Assembly: GCA_009693505.1 (NCBI GenBank)
Contig: SHXD01000001.1
Span: 37,504-101,503 of the forward strand
Source of the DNA: Limnohabitans sp.
Lineage (GTDB): Bacteria > Pseudomonadota > Gammaproteobacteria > Burkholderiales > Burkholderiaceae_C
Direction: 5' to 3'
Length of the DNA: 64,000 bases
In this document: positions 21,860-30,867 of the stretch, piece after piece
Layout: each line of letters begins with the position of its first letter
Numbering within the stretch: position 1 is the first letter of the stretch
Made by a program: the position numbers and the translations under genes
Notes under the pieces: generated by a model
The model's database searches: none
What the model was told of the DNA's origin: nothing
What the model saw: only the letters and a program-made list of their open reading frames with translations

Positions 21860-21889
21860 ATCATAAACTAGAATTTTCAGGTGGGTCCA
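21860..21889 (-). promoter_or_regulatory. Possible sigma-70 promoter of dnaA
   Basis: On the minus strand, TGGACC (complement of 21884-21889) and TATGAT (complement of 21860-21865) are 18 bp apart, matching 4 of 6 and 5 of 6 consensus bases. Transcription would begin near 21853, just before the DnaA box. Confidence 0.4.
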
Positions 21890-21921
21890 TGGATATTTTC
21901 AGAACAAATCAGAACCAGGGT

Positions 21922-21950
21922 TTGCCAGCTCCCAGAAAGTTTGCGATAAT
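21922..21950 (+). promoter_or_regulatory. Sigma-70 promoter of rpmH operon
   Basis: TTGCCA (21922-21927) and GATAAT (21945-21950) with exactly 17 bp between them; each matches 5 of 6 consensus positions. Predicted start is near 21957, about 26 bases ahead of the rpmH ATG. Confidence 0.7.
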
Positions 21951-21982
21951 CGCTGGTTTCCCCCAAAAATATCTGATTCAAA

Positions 21983-22117
21983 ATGAAACGCACTTATCAA
22001 CCCTCTAAGACACGCCGCGCACGCACACACGGATTTTTGGTTCGCATGAAAACACGTGGTGGCCGTGCTGTGATCAATGCACGCCGCGCCAAAGGCCGCA
22101 AACGCTTGGCTGCTTAA
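21983..22117 (+). CDS. rpmH: 50S ribosomal protein L34
   Basis: This 44-residue, very basic ribosomal protein begins [18 protein letters not shown] and ends GRKRLAA, a complete match to the L34 pattern. It is the first gene of the rpmH-rnpA-yidD-yidC-mnmE cluster and has a good sigma-70 promoter just upstream. Confidence 0.98.
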   Translation: MKRTYQPSKTRRARTHGFLVRMKTRGGRAVINARRAKGRKRLAA

Positions 22118-22168
22118 GCTTGGTCATTGCGCCTTGTTTATTGGGCAATCCCATGACTCGGCAGTGGT

Positions 22169-22582
22169 GTGCAGCGATTAAAAACCCGCCCTCAATTCCA
22201 AGCTGCCCTTGCAGGTGGCACGGTTTCTCGCACCCCACATTTCGCATTGCATCGCCTCAGCTTGACTAGCTCTGGCACAAATGCAGTCAACCCACAGGTT
22301 GAAGCTGCACATCCCCCTCTTTTTTATCCGCAAGCTGTTTGGCTTGGCGCCATGGTGCCCAAACGTTGGGCCCGACGCGCCGTCACTCGCAACACCATCA
22401 AGCGACAAATCTACGCCATCAGTGCGCAGTTTGAAGTTCGATTGCCTTGTGCAGCCCACGTTGTTCGCTTGCGTTCAGGATTTGATCGGAAACAATTCAT
22501 CAGCGCTACATCCACACTTCTCAAGCAAGCTGTCCGGCTTGAGCTAGAGCAGTTGTTTGAACACGCAGCCAACAAGCCATGA
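22169..22582 (+). CDS. rnpA: Ribonuclease P protein component
   Basis: RnpA is the protein subunit of RNase P, which matures tRNA 5' ends. The 137-residue protein starts with GTG at 22169 (MQRLKTRPQFQAAL), the form usual in relatives. The conserved basic RNR motif is visible as WARRAVTRNTIKRQIYA near residues 67-83. A stretch around residues 35-55 is a lineage-type insertion between the first strands. It overlaps yidD by 4 bp. Confidence 0.95.
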   Translation: MQRLKTRPQFQAALAGGTVSRTPHFALHRLSLTSSGTNAVNPQVEAAHPPLFYPQAVWLGAMVPKRWARRAVTRNTIKRQIYAISAQFEVRLPCAAHVVRLRSGFDRKQFISATSTLLKQAVRLELEQLFEHAANKP

Positions 22583-22863
22583 TTCAGAAACTATTAATCG
22601 GCATTGTGAAAGGCTATCGCCTTTTTCTCAGCCCTTGGTTAGGATCGGCATGTCGGTTTGAGCCAACCTGCTCTGTTTATGCCATCGATGCTTTAAAGCA
22701 ACATGGCGCTGGAGTTGGCAGTTATCTCACCCTCAGACGTATAGGCCGTTGCCAGCCATGGTGCAACGGTGGCCACGACCCGGTGCCCGAACAAGCACCG
22801 AAGTGGCTTTCGCGTTTATTGCATCACCCGTTAACTCACTCCTCTTCGAAGAAGTCTTCATGA
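22579..22863 (+). CDS. yidD: Membrane protein insertion efficiency factor YidD
   Basis: YidD is a small membrane-associated protein that helps YidC-dependent insertion. The 94-residue copy has the whole family core: GYRLFLSPWLGSACRFEPTC (residues 12-31), three conserved Cys residues, and GGHDPVP near 64-70. It overlaps rnpA upstream and yidC downstream by 4 bp each, so three proteins are translated in a chain. Confidence 0.95.
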   Translation: MIQKLLIGIVKGYRLFLSPWLGSACRFEPTCSVYAIDALKQHGAGVGSYLTLRRIGRCQPWCNGGHDPVPEQAPKWLSRLLHHPLTHSSSKKSS

Positions 22864-24566
22864 ACGATATTCGCCGCACCTTTTTATGGGTCATTTTTGG
22901 CTTCTCAATGGTTCTTCTATGGGACCAATGGCAGGTTTACAACGGGCACAAGGCCACGTTCTTCCCTGCGCCCACAGCTGCAACCGCCGACAAAGCAACG
23001 GCAGCGGCTACGTCTTCTGCAGCCAAAGACTTGCCCCCCGTAGCATCCGCCACAATTGCAGCCCCCAACATGGCAGCCGGGCCCTCACAAGTTCCAGTTT
23101 CTACCAATGTGCCTGTTGCCACCCCATACGAGCGCATTGATGTCAGCACCGATGTTTTAAAACTAAGCTTTGACTCGGAAGGTGGCTCCTTGGTGCGTTC
23201 CGAGTTCTTGAAATTTGGGGAACTTGCAGACAATCAAAAACCTTTTGTGCTTTTAGACGATAGCAAGTCTCGCGTCTATTTGGCGCAAACGGGCTTGATC
23301 GGTGGCCCCTTTGCTTCGCACAAAACACCCATGAAATTCACTGGCGAGCGCGAGCTCAAAGCGGGTCAAAATGAACTGGCCTTGACATTTGAGTCTGCCG
23401 ATACGGGTGGCTTGAAATTGGTCAAAACATACACATTGACACGCGGAAGTTATGCTTTGAAAGTTTCGCACAAAGTTGTCAATACAGGCACGGCGGCAGC
23501 GGCCCCGCAACTGTATGTCCAGCTCGTGCGTGATGGCAACAAGCCTGAAGGTGAGTCTTCTTTTTACATGACCTTTACGGGGCCGGCTGTTTACACCGAT
23601 GCGAAAAAATTCCAAAAGCTTGAGTTCGCTGACATCGAGAAAAGCAAAGCCGATTTTGAGAAAACAACCCAACAGGGTTATGTGGCCATGGTGCAGCACT
23701 ACTTTGCATCGGCTTGGTTGCTGCCTGAAAACACTTCTCGCGAAAACTTTGCCCGAAAAGTGGATACCAATTTGTACGCGGTTGGCATGATCACGCCCTT
23801 CAATGAGCTTGCGCCTGGTCAAAGTAAAACCATGGACGTCACCCTCTTTGTGGGTCCTCAAGAAGAAAAAATGCTCGAGGCTTTAGCACCCGGCTTGGAG
23901 TTGGTCAAAGACTACGGTTGGTTAACGGTCTTGGCAAAACCACTTTACTGGTTGCTCGATCGCTTGTTTAGCTTCTTGCAAAACTGGGGCTGGGCCATTG
24001 TGGCCTTGGTGTTCTTGCTCAAATTGGCTTTCTATTGGCTCAATGCCAAGGCCTATGCCAGCATGGCCAAGATGAAAGCCATCAACCCACGCATCATGGA
24101 AATGCGCGAGCGTCTGAAAGACAACCCACAGCAAATGCAGCAAGAGATGATGCGCATTTACCGCGAGGAGAAAGTCAACCCGATGGGCGGTTGCTTCCCC
24201 ATCATGGTTCAAATTCCCGTTTTCATCGCGCTTTATTGGGTGTTGTTATCCTCCGTTGAAATGCGCAATGCCCCCTGGGTTGGCTGGATCCACGATTTGT
24301 CAGCACCCGACCCCTACTTCATTTTGCCCGTGGTGATGACGCTGTCCACCATGCTGCAAACCGCTCTCAACCCTGCACCACCAGATCCTATGCAAGCTAA
24401 GCTGATGTGGATCATGCCCTTGGTGTTCAGCGTGATGTTCTTCTTTTTCCCATCGGGTTTGGTGCTTTACTGGATCACCAACAACATTTTGTCAATTGCA
24501 CAGCAATGGATGATCAACACCAGAATGGGTGTTCCACCGCAGTTCAATCTGCCAAAATTCAATTGA
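22860..24566 (+). CDS. yidC: Membrane protein insertase YidC
   Basis: YidC inserts and folds inner-membrane proteins, alone or with SecYEG. The 568-residue protein starts MNDIRRTFLWVIFGFSMV (base 22860, overlapping the yidD stop), with one N-terminal helix, an Ala/Thr-rich linker, a large periplasmic domain (about residues 85-350), and the conserved five-helix core with the cytoplasmic segment near MKAINPRIMEMRERLKDNP and GGCFPIMVQIPVFIALYWVL. A strong terminator follows at 24617-24650. Confidence 0.97.
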   Translation: MNDIRRTFLWVIFGFSMVLLWDQWQVYNGHKATFFPAPTAATADKATAAATSSAAKDLPPVASATIAAPNMAAGPSQVPVSTNVPVATPYERIDVSTDVLKLSFDSEGGSLVRSEFLKFGELADNQKPFVLLDDSKSRVYLAQTGLIGGPFASHKTPMKFTGERELKAGQNELALTFESADTGGLKLVKTYTLTRGSYALKVSHKVVNTGTAAAAPQLYVQLVRDGNKPEGESSFYMTFTGPAVYTDAKKFQKLEFADIEKSKADFEKTTQQGYVAMVQHYFASAWLLPENTSRENFARKVDTNLYAVGMITPFNELAPGQSKTMDVTLFVGPQEEKMLEALAPGLELVKDYGWLTVLAKPLYWLLDRLFSFLQNWGWAIVALVFLLKLAFYWLNAKAYASMAKMKAINPRIMEMRERLKDNPQQMQQEMMRIYREEKVNPMGGCFPIMVQIPVFIALYWVLLSSVEMRNAPWVGWIHDLSAPDPYFILPVVMTLSTMLQTALNPAPPDPMQAKLMWIMPLVFSVMFFFFPSGLVLYWITNNILSIAQQWMINTRMGVPPQFNLPKFN

Positions 24567-24616
24567 ACGCCCTTCATTTAACAGCAGGGCCCATTGGCCT
24601 GCTTTGAAATGACCAA

Positions 24617-24650
24617 CACAGGGCCGCTCATGCGGCCCTGTTGCTTTGTC
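24617..24650 (+). terminator. Terminator downstream of yidC
   Basis: Nine-bp perfect stem CAGGGCCGC/GCGGCCCTG (24619-24627 with 24632-24640) with a TCAT loop, followed by TTGCTTTG. The U-tract is interrupted, so some read-through into mnmE is possible. Confidence 0.7.
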
Positions 24651-24669
24651 TCATTGATGTTTTAACTTT

Positions 24670-26112
24670 ATGACCGCCATGTTGTCTCGCCATCAAGATC
24701 CCATCATTGCCATTGCCACGGCCCCTGGCAGAGGCGCAGTGGGCATCGTGCGGGTTTCTGGGCCGCACTTGAAAACTTGGGCTGACGCTTTTTGCGGCAA
24801 ACCACTCCAAGCGCGGCAAGCGCATTACCTGTCATTCAACGACGACAAAGGCGAGCCCATCGATCAGGGACTGGCCATCTTCTTTCCTGGCCCTCACTCC
24901 TATACGGGTGAGGATGTTCTTGAATTGCAAGCACATGGGGGTCCTGTGGTCTTGCAATTGCTCTTGGCGCGCTGCATTGAGTTGGCAGAGTCTGTTAACC
25001 CGCACACTGGCAAGGTGCTGCTTCAGGGTCTTCGCTTGGCGCAAGCTGGCGAATTCACACAACGCGCATTTCTCAATGACAAAATTGATTTGGCCCAGGC
25101 CGAAGCCATTGCCGATTTGATTGATGCATCCACCAGTGCCGCTGCACGCAGTGCCAGCAGATCTTTGGCCGGGGTGTTCTCTCAAGAAATTCATACGCTG
25201 CGTGACAGCCTGATTCACTTGCGCATGTTGGTAGAAGCCACTTTGGATTTCCCAGAAGAAGAAATTGATTTTTTACAGAAAGCCGATGCGCAGGGGCAAC
25301 TAGAGAGACTGCAAACGCAACTTGAAAAAGTATTGCTGCGAACCCAGCAAGGCGCATTGCTGCGTGAGGGCATTAAGGTGGTCATTGCAGGCCAACCCAA
25401 TGCCGGGAAAAGCTCACTGCTCAATGCCTTGGCGGGTGCCGAGTTGGCCATCGTCACGCCCATCGCAGGCACCACGCGCGATGTGGTGCAACAAACCATT
25501 CAAATTGAAGGCGTGCCAATTCACATCATTGACACCGCAGGCCTGCGCGAAGGCGAGGGCATTGATGAGGTGGAGCAAATTGGCATTCAACGCGCTTGGG
25601 CCCAAATTGCAGGGGCAGATGCTGTCTTGTTTTTGCACGACCTGACGCGCAGTCATGACCTCGAGTATTTGCAGGCCGATCACAAAATACAAGAAAGCCT
25701 TACCGCGCAGCTTCCGCATGGCGTGACTTTGCTGAACGTCTGGAACAAGTTCGACCTTGCGCCTTCTGCTGCATCACCGCGCACCAGTGACAACACTTCC
25801 AATGACATTGATTTGTCTGCCAAAACAGGGTTGGGCATTGATCAACTTCGCGCCAAGTTACTTCAGACAGCAGGCTGGCAACCGGCCAGTGAAGGTTTGT
25901 ACTTGGCGCGCGCGCGGCACGTCCAAGCACTCAAACGTGTTCAATCTCACGTTGAAATGGCCGATGCGCATTTGCGCGCACAAGCCCAGTCACTGGACTT
26001 GTTGGCTGAAGAGTTGCGCTTGTCGCAAACGGCTTTGAATGAAATTACAGGCGAGTTCAACGCCGACGATTTGCTGGGCGTTATTTTCTCCAGCTTTTGC
26101 ATTGGTAAATAA
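24670..26112 (+). CDS. mnmE: tRNA modification GTPase MnmE (TrmE)
   Basis: MnmE with MnmG makes 5-carboxymethylaminomethyl-uridine at the wobble base of certain tRNAs. The 480-residue protein has the N-terminal folate-binding domain ([19 protein letters not shown]), the helical domain, an inserted G domain with [12 protein letters not shown] and DTAGLREG, and the invariant C-terminal FCIGK. A second ATG three codons downstream is an alternative start. It is the last gene of the origin-linked cluster and is preceded by a terminator. Confidence 0.97.
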   Translation: MTAMLSRHQDPIIAIATAPGRGAVGIVRVSGPHLKTWADAFCGKPLQARQAHYLSFNDDKGEPIDQGLAIFFPGPHSYTGEDVLELQAHGGPVVLQLLLARCIELAESVNPHTGKVLLQGLRLAQAGEFTQRAFLNDKIDLAQAEAIADLIDASTSAAARSASRSLAGVFSQEIHTLRDSLIHLRMLVEATLDFPEEEIDFLQKADAQGQLERLQTQLEKVLLRTQQGALLREGIKVVIAGQPNAGKSSLLNALAGAELAIVTPIAGTTRDVVQQTIQIEGVPIHIIDTAGLREGEGIDEVEQIGIQRAWAQIAGADAVLFLHDLTRSHDLEYLQADHKIQESLTAQLPHGVTLLNVWNKFDLAPSAASPRTSDNTSNDIDLSAKTGLGIDQLRAKLLQTAGWQPASEGLYLARARHVQALKRVQSHVEMADAHLRAQAQSLDLLAEELRLSQTALNEITGEFNADDLLGVIFSSFCIGK

Positions 26113-26115
26113 CAC

Positions 26116-27903
26116 ATGGCCAAGACGCCCATCATCGATCGACCTTCACCACAAAATCCAAAGTCATTGAGTGGCTTGCTGCCTTTTTTAAAACCCTATA
26201 AGTTGCAAATTGGTTTAGCGATAGCGTTCTTGGTCTTGGCTGCAGCATCGACCTTGATATTTCCAATTGCCTTGCGCCAATTGATTGACAACGGACTTCA
26301 GCACCCCGACCCCGGCGCACAGGCCATGGCATTGCAAGGCAATTTCATCATGCTGTTTGCCGTTGCCGTTGCATTGGGTTTGTTTTCTGCGGCGCGCTTT
26401 TTCACAGTCAGTTGGCTAGGCGAGCGCGTGACCACCGATCTGCGCAATGCGGTTTACAGCCATGTCTTGAAGCAGAGCCCCGCTTTTTTTGAAACCACGC
26501 CCACTGGCGAAGTCATTAGCCGCCTTGTTGCCGACACCACCTTGGTTCAAACCGTGGTTGGCAGTTCTTTGTCCATGGGATTGCGCAATGCCGTCATGGG
26601 TGTGGGTGCCTTGGCCATGTTGGTGTGGGCTCACCCCACTGTCATGCTGCAATTGGTTGTGACTGTGGTGTTGGTTGTGTGGCCAGCCACCCTCTACGGT
26701 CGCCGGGTTCGCCGTTTGTCACGCGCCAGCCAAGACCGCGTGGCCGATGCCAGCAGCATTGCCACTGAAATTTTAAATGCCATGCCGGTGGTGCAAAGCT
26801 ACACGGCCGAGAACCGTGAAGCAGCGCGTTTTGCAAGCGCTACTGAACAAGGCTTTCAAACTGCCGTTCGGCGCACGCGAGCGCGTTCGGTGCTGGTCGC
26901 CTTCATCATCATTGCCAATGCAGCTTTCTTGCTGTGGGGTTTGTATCAGGGCACGCAAGCGGTTCTGGCAGGCGATCTTTCAGCAGGCCAATTAGGTCAG
27001 GCTGTTTTGTATGTAATTATTTTTGCAGGTGCTGTGGCTGTACTGGGTGAAACCTATGGTGATTTGCTGCGTGCAGCCGGTGCCACCGAGCGTCTTATGG
27101 AATTGCTCAGCAGTGTATCTCCTGTGCAATCACCTGCAGCGCCTGTCTCATCAACACCGCCTTCAACTGGCAGTACTTTGAAATTTGAGTCGCTTCAGTT
27201 TCATTACCCCTCTCGTCCTTCTCAGTTGGCCCTCCAAGACTTTTCTGTGGCTATTGAAGCGGGCCAAACTGTGGCACTGGTTGGCCCCAGTGGCGCCGGC
27301 AAAACCACTTTGTTTGGTTTGTTGCTTCGCTACTACGACCCGCAACAAGGACGCATTGTGTTGGATGGTGTGCCCATTCATAACCTCAGCCTGCACGACC
27401 TTCGACAACGCATTGGCATCGTGCCGCAAGAGCCTGTTCTTTTTTCAAGCAGTGCCATAGACAACATTCGGTATGGCAAACCCGGCGCAAGCGACGACGA
27501 GGTTCGGGCTGCCGCCGTGGCTGCCTTTGCCGACGAGTTCATTGTCGACCTGCCCGAGGGTTACAACACCTTTCTGGGTGAGCGTGGCGTGCGCTTATCA
27601 GGCGGTCAACGCCAACGCATTGCCATTGCGCGTGCCATGCTCAAAAACCCTCCGCTCTTGCTGTTGGACGAAGCCACCAGCGCCTTGGATGCTCACAGTG
27701 AGCGCATGGTTCAAGCAGCTTTGGAGTCGGCCATGCGCGGTCGAACCACCTTGGTCATTGCACACCGACTTGCCACCGTGCAACAAGCCGACAACATTTT
27801 GGTCTTAGAGCATGGCCGCTTGGTAGAGCAAGGCAAGCATGCGGCGCTGGTTGAAATGGGCGGCGTCTATGCCGGCTTGGCGGCGCTTCAGTTCAACGCT
27901 TAA
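26116..27903 (+). CDS. ABC transporter, fused membrane and ATP-binding domains (MsbA-related exporter)
   Basis: This 595-residue half-transporter has an N-terminal six-helix ABC type-1 domain (residues 20-325) and a C-terminal nucleotide-binding domain (355-590) with Walker A GPSGAGKTT, signature LSGGQRQRIAIARA and Walker B LLLLDEATSAL. It would dimerise to form an exporter. The sequence resembles the MsbA-related family common in proteobacteria, whose substrate is unknown; lipids or drugs are usual for such exporters. It starts 3 bp after the mnmE stop, so it is probably co-transcribed. Confidence 0.88.
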   Translation: MAKTPIIDRPSPQNPKSLSGLLPFLKPYKLQIGLAIAFLVLAAASTLIFPIALRQLIDNGLQHPDPGAQAMALQGNFIMLFAVAVALGLFSAARFFTVSWLGERVTTDLRNAVYSHVLKQSPAFFETTPTGEVISRLVADTTLVQTVVGSSLSMGLRNAVMGVGALAMLVWAHPTVMLQLVVTVVLVVWPATLYGRRVRRLSRASQDRVADASSIATEILNAMPVVQSYTAENREAARFASATEQGFQTAVRRTRARSVLVAFIIIANAAFLLWGLYQGTQAVLAGDLSAGQLGQAVLYVIIFAGAVAVLGETYGDLLRAAGATERLMELLSSVSPVQSPAAPVSSTPPSTGSTLKFESLQFHYPSRPSQLALQDFSVAIEAGQTVALVGPSGAGKTTLFGLLLRYYDPQQGRIVLDGVPIHNLSLHDLRQRIGIVPQEPVLFSSSAIDNIRYGKPGASDDEVRAAAVAAFADEFIVDLPEGYNTFLGERGVRLSGGQRQRIAIARAMLKNPPLLLLDEATSALDAHSERMVQAALESAMRGRTTLVIAHRLATVQQADNILVLEHGRLVEQGKHAALVEMGGVYAGLAALQFNA

Positions 27904-27957
27904 ATCAAGGCTGGGGTCGCCAAGCCCGATGTGTGCTTTTGCATCTAGGCTTCAGTT

Positions 27958-28566
27958 TCAGTGCCCATCAAAGTTCACCAATGTGAACAAGGGCAATCCT
28001 GCGGCTTGAAGTTTTTGCGAACCCCCTAGTTCAGGCAAATCCACAATGGCCGCTCCTTCAATCACTTCAGCTCCCAGTTTCTCGAGGAGCTTCATGCCCG
28101 CCATCATGGTGCCACCCGTTGCAATCAAATCATCAATCAACAAGACTCGTTGACCTGGCTTGACCGCATCGGTGTGTAATTCAACGGTGGCTGTGCCGTA
28201 TTCCAATTCATAGGTTTCTTCCACCGTGGTGAAAGGCAACTTTCCTTTTTTGCGAACAGGTACGAAGCCAACGTTCAATTCATAGGCCACCACAGCCCCC
28301 AAAATAAAGCCACGCGCATCGAGGCCGGCCACCACATCAGGCCGCATGGCAGGTGACATGTAGCGATGGACAAAGGCATCGATCAGCACACGAAACACCC
28401 TTGGATTTTGAAGCAAGGGCGTGATGTCTCGAAACTGCACGCCCGCTACAGGCCAATCGGGCACGGTGCGGATGTTGTTTCTTAAATAATCTTTCACCGA
28501 CAACGCCATTTCATCGGTGGCACCCATTGCCCGCTCACCCCTCATTGAACCCAATCCTTGACTCAT
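27958..28566 (-). CDS. apt: Adenine phosphoribosyltransferase
   Basis: This enzyme salvages adenine by joining it to PRPP to give AMP. The 202-residue protein shows the adenine-binding region [18 protein letters not shown], and the PRPP-binding loop [14 protein letters not shown]. The start at 28566 has GGAG eight bases upstream. An internal Met before SVKDYLRNN would give a more typical length of about 180 residues but lacks a ribosome-binding site, so the N-terminal extension may be real. It is divergent from kdsD. Confidence 0.95.
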   Translation of the reverse strand: MSQGLGSMRGERAMGATDEMALSVKDYLRNNIRTVPDWPVAGVQFRDITPLLQNPRVFRVLIDAFVHRYMSPAMRPDVVAGLDARGFILGAVVAYELNVGFVPVRKKGKLPFTTVEETYELEYGTATVELHTDAVKPGQRVLLIDDLIATGGTMMAGMKLLEKLGAEVIEGAAIVDLPELGGSQKLQAAGLPLFTLVNFDGH

Positions 28567-28645
28567 CTTACGCACTCCACGACGACAACCAGTCGAAACC
28601 AACATCATAGTCACGCTTTTGGCCATCACTCGCTAAAATAAGCCC

Positions 28646-29623
28646 ATGTCATTCAACCCAGACCAAGCCCTCCAACTCGCACGCGAGACTTTGGACATTG
28701 AGGCACAAGCCCTGATGGGACTCAAATCCCGTTTGGACCATCGCTTTTCACAAGCCGTTCAGATGATGCTCAACGTCAAAGGCCGCGTGGTGGTCACCGG
28801 CATGGGCAAGAGTGGGCACATTGGCTCCAAGATTGCAGCCACCTTGGCCTCTACAGGCACGCCCGCCATGTTTGTTCACCCCGGCGAGGCCAGCCATGGC
28901 GACCTTGGCATGATCAAAGCCGTCGACGTGGTATTGGCCATCTCTAACAGCGGAGAAAGCGACGAGCTTGTTTCCATCCTGCCCGTCTTGAAACGACAAG
29001 GCGTGCCCTTGATTGCCATGACCGGCGGCATGAACTCGGCGCTGGCCAAACATGCCGATGTGGTTTTAGACAGCAGTGTCGACAAAGAAGCTTGCCCTCT
29101 GAATTTGGCACCCACTGCCAGCACCACGGCGCAATTGGCCTTGGGTGATGCTTTGGCTGTAGCGCTGCTAGACGCTCGCGGTTTCAAAGCAGAAGACTTT
29201 GCGCGCTCACACCCTGGTGGCTCTTTGGGCCGTCGCTTGCTGACGCATGTGGAAGACGTCATGCGCAAGGGCGATCAGGTGCCACATGTGTTACCTGACG
29301 CGAGCTTTACCGAGCTCATGCGTGAAATGAGCCAAAAAGGTTTGGGCGCATCGGCGATCGTCGACGAACATCACAACATCTTGGGGGTGTTCACAGATGG
29401 TGATTTAAGGCGCCTCATCGAAAGAGGTGTTGACTTGCGAGCACTGCATGCCAAAGATGTGATGCATGCCAATCCGAGAACTGTTCTGCACGATGCATTG
29501 GCTGTAGAGGCGGCCGAACTCATGGAGCAATTTCAAATCACCAGCGTTTTGGTGGTGAATGAATCTGGCGCCTTGTGTGGCGCCCTCAACAGCAATGACT
29601 TAATGCGCGCTAAAGTCATCTAA
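28646..29623 (+). CDS. kdsD: D-arabinose 5-phosphate isomerase
   Basis: KdsD converts ribulose 5-phosphate to arabinose 5-phosphate, the first step to Kdo in LPS. The 325-residue protein has an N-terminal SIS domain with GMGKSGHIGSKIAATLAST and SNSGESDELV, then two CBS domains (residues 205-325). It is first in kdsD-kdsC-lptC, with 27 bp to kdsC. A possible -10 TAAAAT lies 9 bases before the ATG. Confidence 0.97.
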   Translation: MSFNPDQALQLARETLDIEAQALMGLKSRLDHRFSQAVQMMLNVKGRVVVTGMGKSGHIGSKIAATLASTGTPAMFVHPGEASHGDLGMIKAVDVVLAISNSGESDELVSILPVLKRQGVPLIAMTGGMNSALAKHADVVLDSSVDKEACPLNLAPTASTTAQLALGDALAVALLDARGFKAEDFARSHPGGSLGRRLLTHVEDVMRKGDQVPHVLPDASFTELMREMSQKGLGASAIVDEHHNILGVFTDGDLRRLIERGVDLRALHAKDVMHANPRTVLHDALAVEAAELMEQFQITSVLVVNESGALCGALNSNDLMRAKVI

Positions 29624-29650
29624 GCACGTTTCACTGGCCGCCCCAACACC

Positions 29651-30217
29651 ATGCAAATCATTCAACCCGCGCTCCATTTTCCCCCTGAGCTGCTGCTTCA
29701 AGCGCAAGGCATCAAAGTGGTCTTTTTTGATGTGGATGGTGTTTTAACAGACGGCGGCTTGTACTTTTCTGAGCAGGGTGAAACACTCAAACGTTTCAGC
29801 ACCCTAGATGGCCATGGTTTAAAACTTTTAAAGCAAGCCGGCATCACACCTGTGATCATCACAGGCCGTGACTCTGTGCCCCTAAGAGTCAGGCTCAAAG
29901 CGCTTGGCATTGAACATGCCAAATTTGGCACGGAAGACAAACTGCCTGCCGCCGAAGACTTTTTAAAAACCCTCGGCTTTGGATGGCACCAAGCAGCCGC
30001 CATGGGCGATGACTGGCCCGATCTGCCCATGATGCAACGCGCTGCCATTTCGTGTGCACCTATCAATGCCCATGCACAAGCATTGGCCCTTGCACACTTT
30101 GTCACAAGCCGCCAAGGCGGCTTTGGCGCCGCCAGAGAGTTGTGTGATTTGCTGGTGCTTGCAAGTGGTCAATATGCACCATTGCTTGCGCGTGTTGGTT
30201 CTTCATCGGCCGCATGA
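29651..30217 (+). CDS. kdsC: 3-deoxy-D-manno-octulosonate 8-phosphate phosphatase
   Basis: KdsC is a HAD-family phosphatase that dephosphorylates Kdo 8-phosphate. The 188-residue protein shows the HAD nucleophile motif DVDGVLTDGG, the ITGRDS motif II, and GDDWPDLPMM (motif IV). Its stop overlaps the lptC start by 4 bp. KdsA and KdsB are elsewhere in the genome. Confidence 0.96.
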   Translation: MQIIQPALHFPPELLLQAQGIKVVFFDVDGVLTDGGLYFSEQGETLKRFSTLDGHGLKLLKQAGITPVIITGRDSVPLRVRLKALGIEHAKFGTEDKLPAAEDFLKTLGFGWHQAAAMGDDWPDLPMMQRAAISCAPINAHAQALALAHFVTSRQGGFGAARELCDLLVLASGQYAPLLARVGSSSAA

Positions 30218-30825
30218 TGAATGCATTTCGGCGAGTCCTAGATCGTTTGGCACTTTATTTGCCAGCCATTCTCATGGCCGTTTTTGCATTGGGCAGTTGG
30301 TGGCTTGTTCGAAGTCTGCCAAGTTTCTTCAATGAAACTGCTGCCCCATCGGTTCGCCATGAGCCTGATTATTTTTTGCAAAATTTTTCTGTCAAATCCT
30401 TTGACAGCCAGGGCCGCCTGATGCGAGAGTTAAGTGGCGAGCACGCTCAACATTTTCCTGACACCGATACGCTTGACATTCAAAAAGTGCAATTGCGCGG
30501 ACACAGCCAAGAGGGTCAGCATGTCAATGCTGTTGCAGACCAGGCCCTGGCTAAAGGGGACGGCACGCAAGTGACCTTGGTTGGCAACGTGCACATTTCT
30601 CAGCCCGCAAGCACTAGCCCCAATGGGTCTCGACCTGCAACAGAAATGCGCAGCCAAGAAATCAAAGCTTTCGTCAAGGAAGAGCGCTTGGTGAGTGAAG
30701 TGCCCGTTGAAGTTCGGCGAGGCCAAGATCTGTTCACTGCTGAAAAGATGCAAATGAACAGCAAAACGGGTGAATATGAATTGAGCGGCAGAGTTCGGGG
30801 CCTTGTCCAAGCTGCCAAACCGTAA
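30214..30825 (+). CDS. lptC: LPS export system protein LptC
   Basis: LptC is a bitopic inner-membrane protein that passes LPS from LptBFG to periplasmic LptA. The 203-residue protein has one N-terminal helix (residues 15-33) and a beta-jellyroll domain with EPDYFLQNFSVKSFDSQG and LSGEHAQHFPDTD. Position after kdsC is the classical arrangement. lptA and lptB, which usually follow, are not here; an SDR gene follows instead. Confidence 0.93.
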   Translation: MMNAFRRVLDRLALYLPAILMAVFALGSWWLVRSLPSFFNETAAPSVRHEPDYFLQNFSVKSFDSQGRLMRELSGEHAQHFPDTDTLDIQKVQLRGHSQEGQHVNAVADQALAKGDGTQVTLVGNVHISQPASTSPNGSRPATEMRSQEIKAFVKEERLVSEVPVEVRRGQDLFTAEKMQMNSKTGEYELSGRVRGLVQAAKP

Positions 30826-30867
30826 AGACATCTTCTTTCCCAAAACGAGCATCTCAGAAAGACCTCT

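Larger units (their letters stand above)
21763..21982. other. Candidate replication origin (dnaA-rpmH intergenic region)
   Basis: This 220-bp gap between divergent dnaA and rpmH is a usual site of oriC in proteobacteria with this gene order. It contains one perfect DnaA box (21829-21837), a weaker reverse match TGTGGACAG at 21779-21787, and moderately A/T-rich stretches around 21861-21912. Gene orientation flips here. The small number of good boxes is unusual, so origin function is likely but not shown. Confidence 0.6.
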
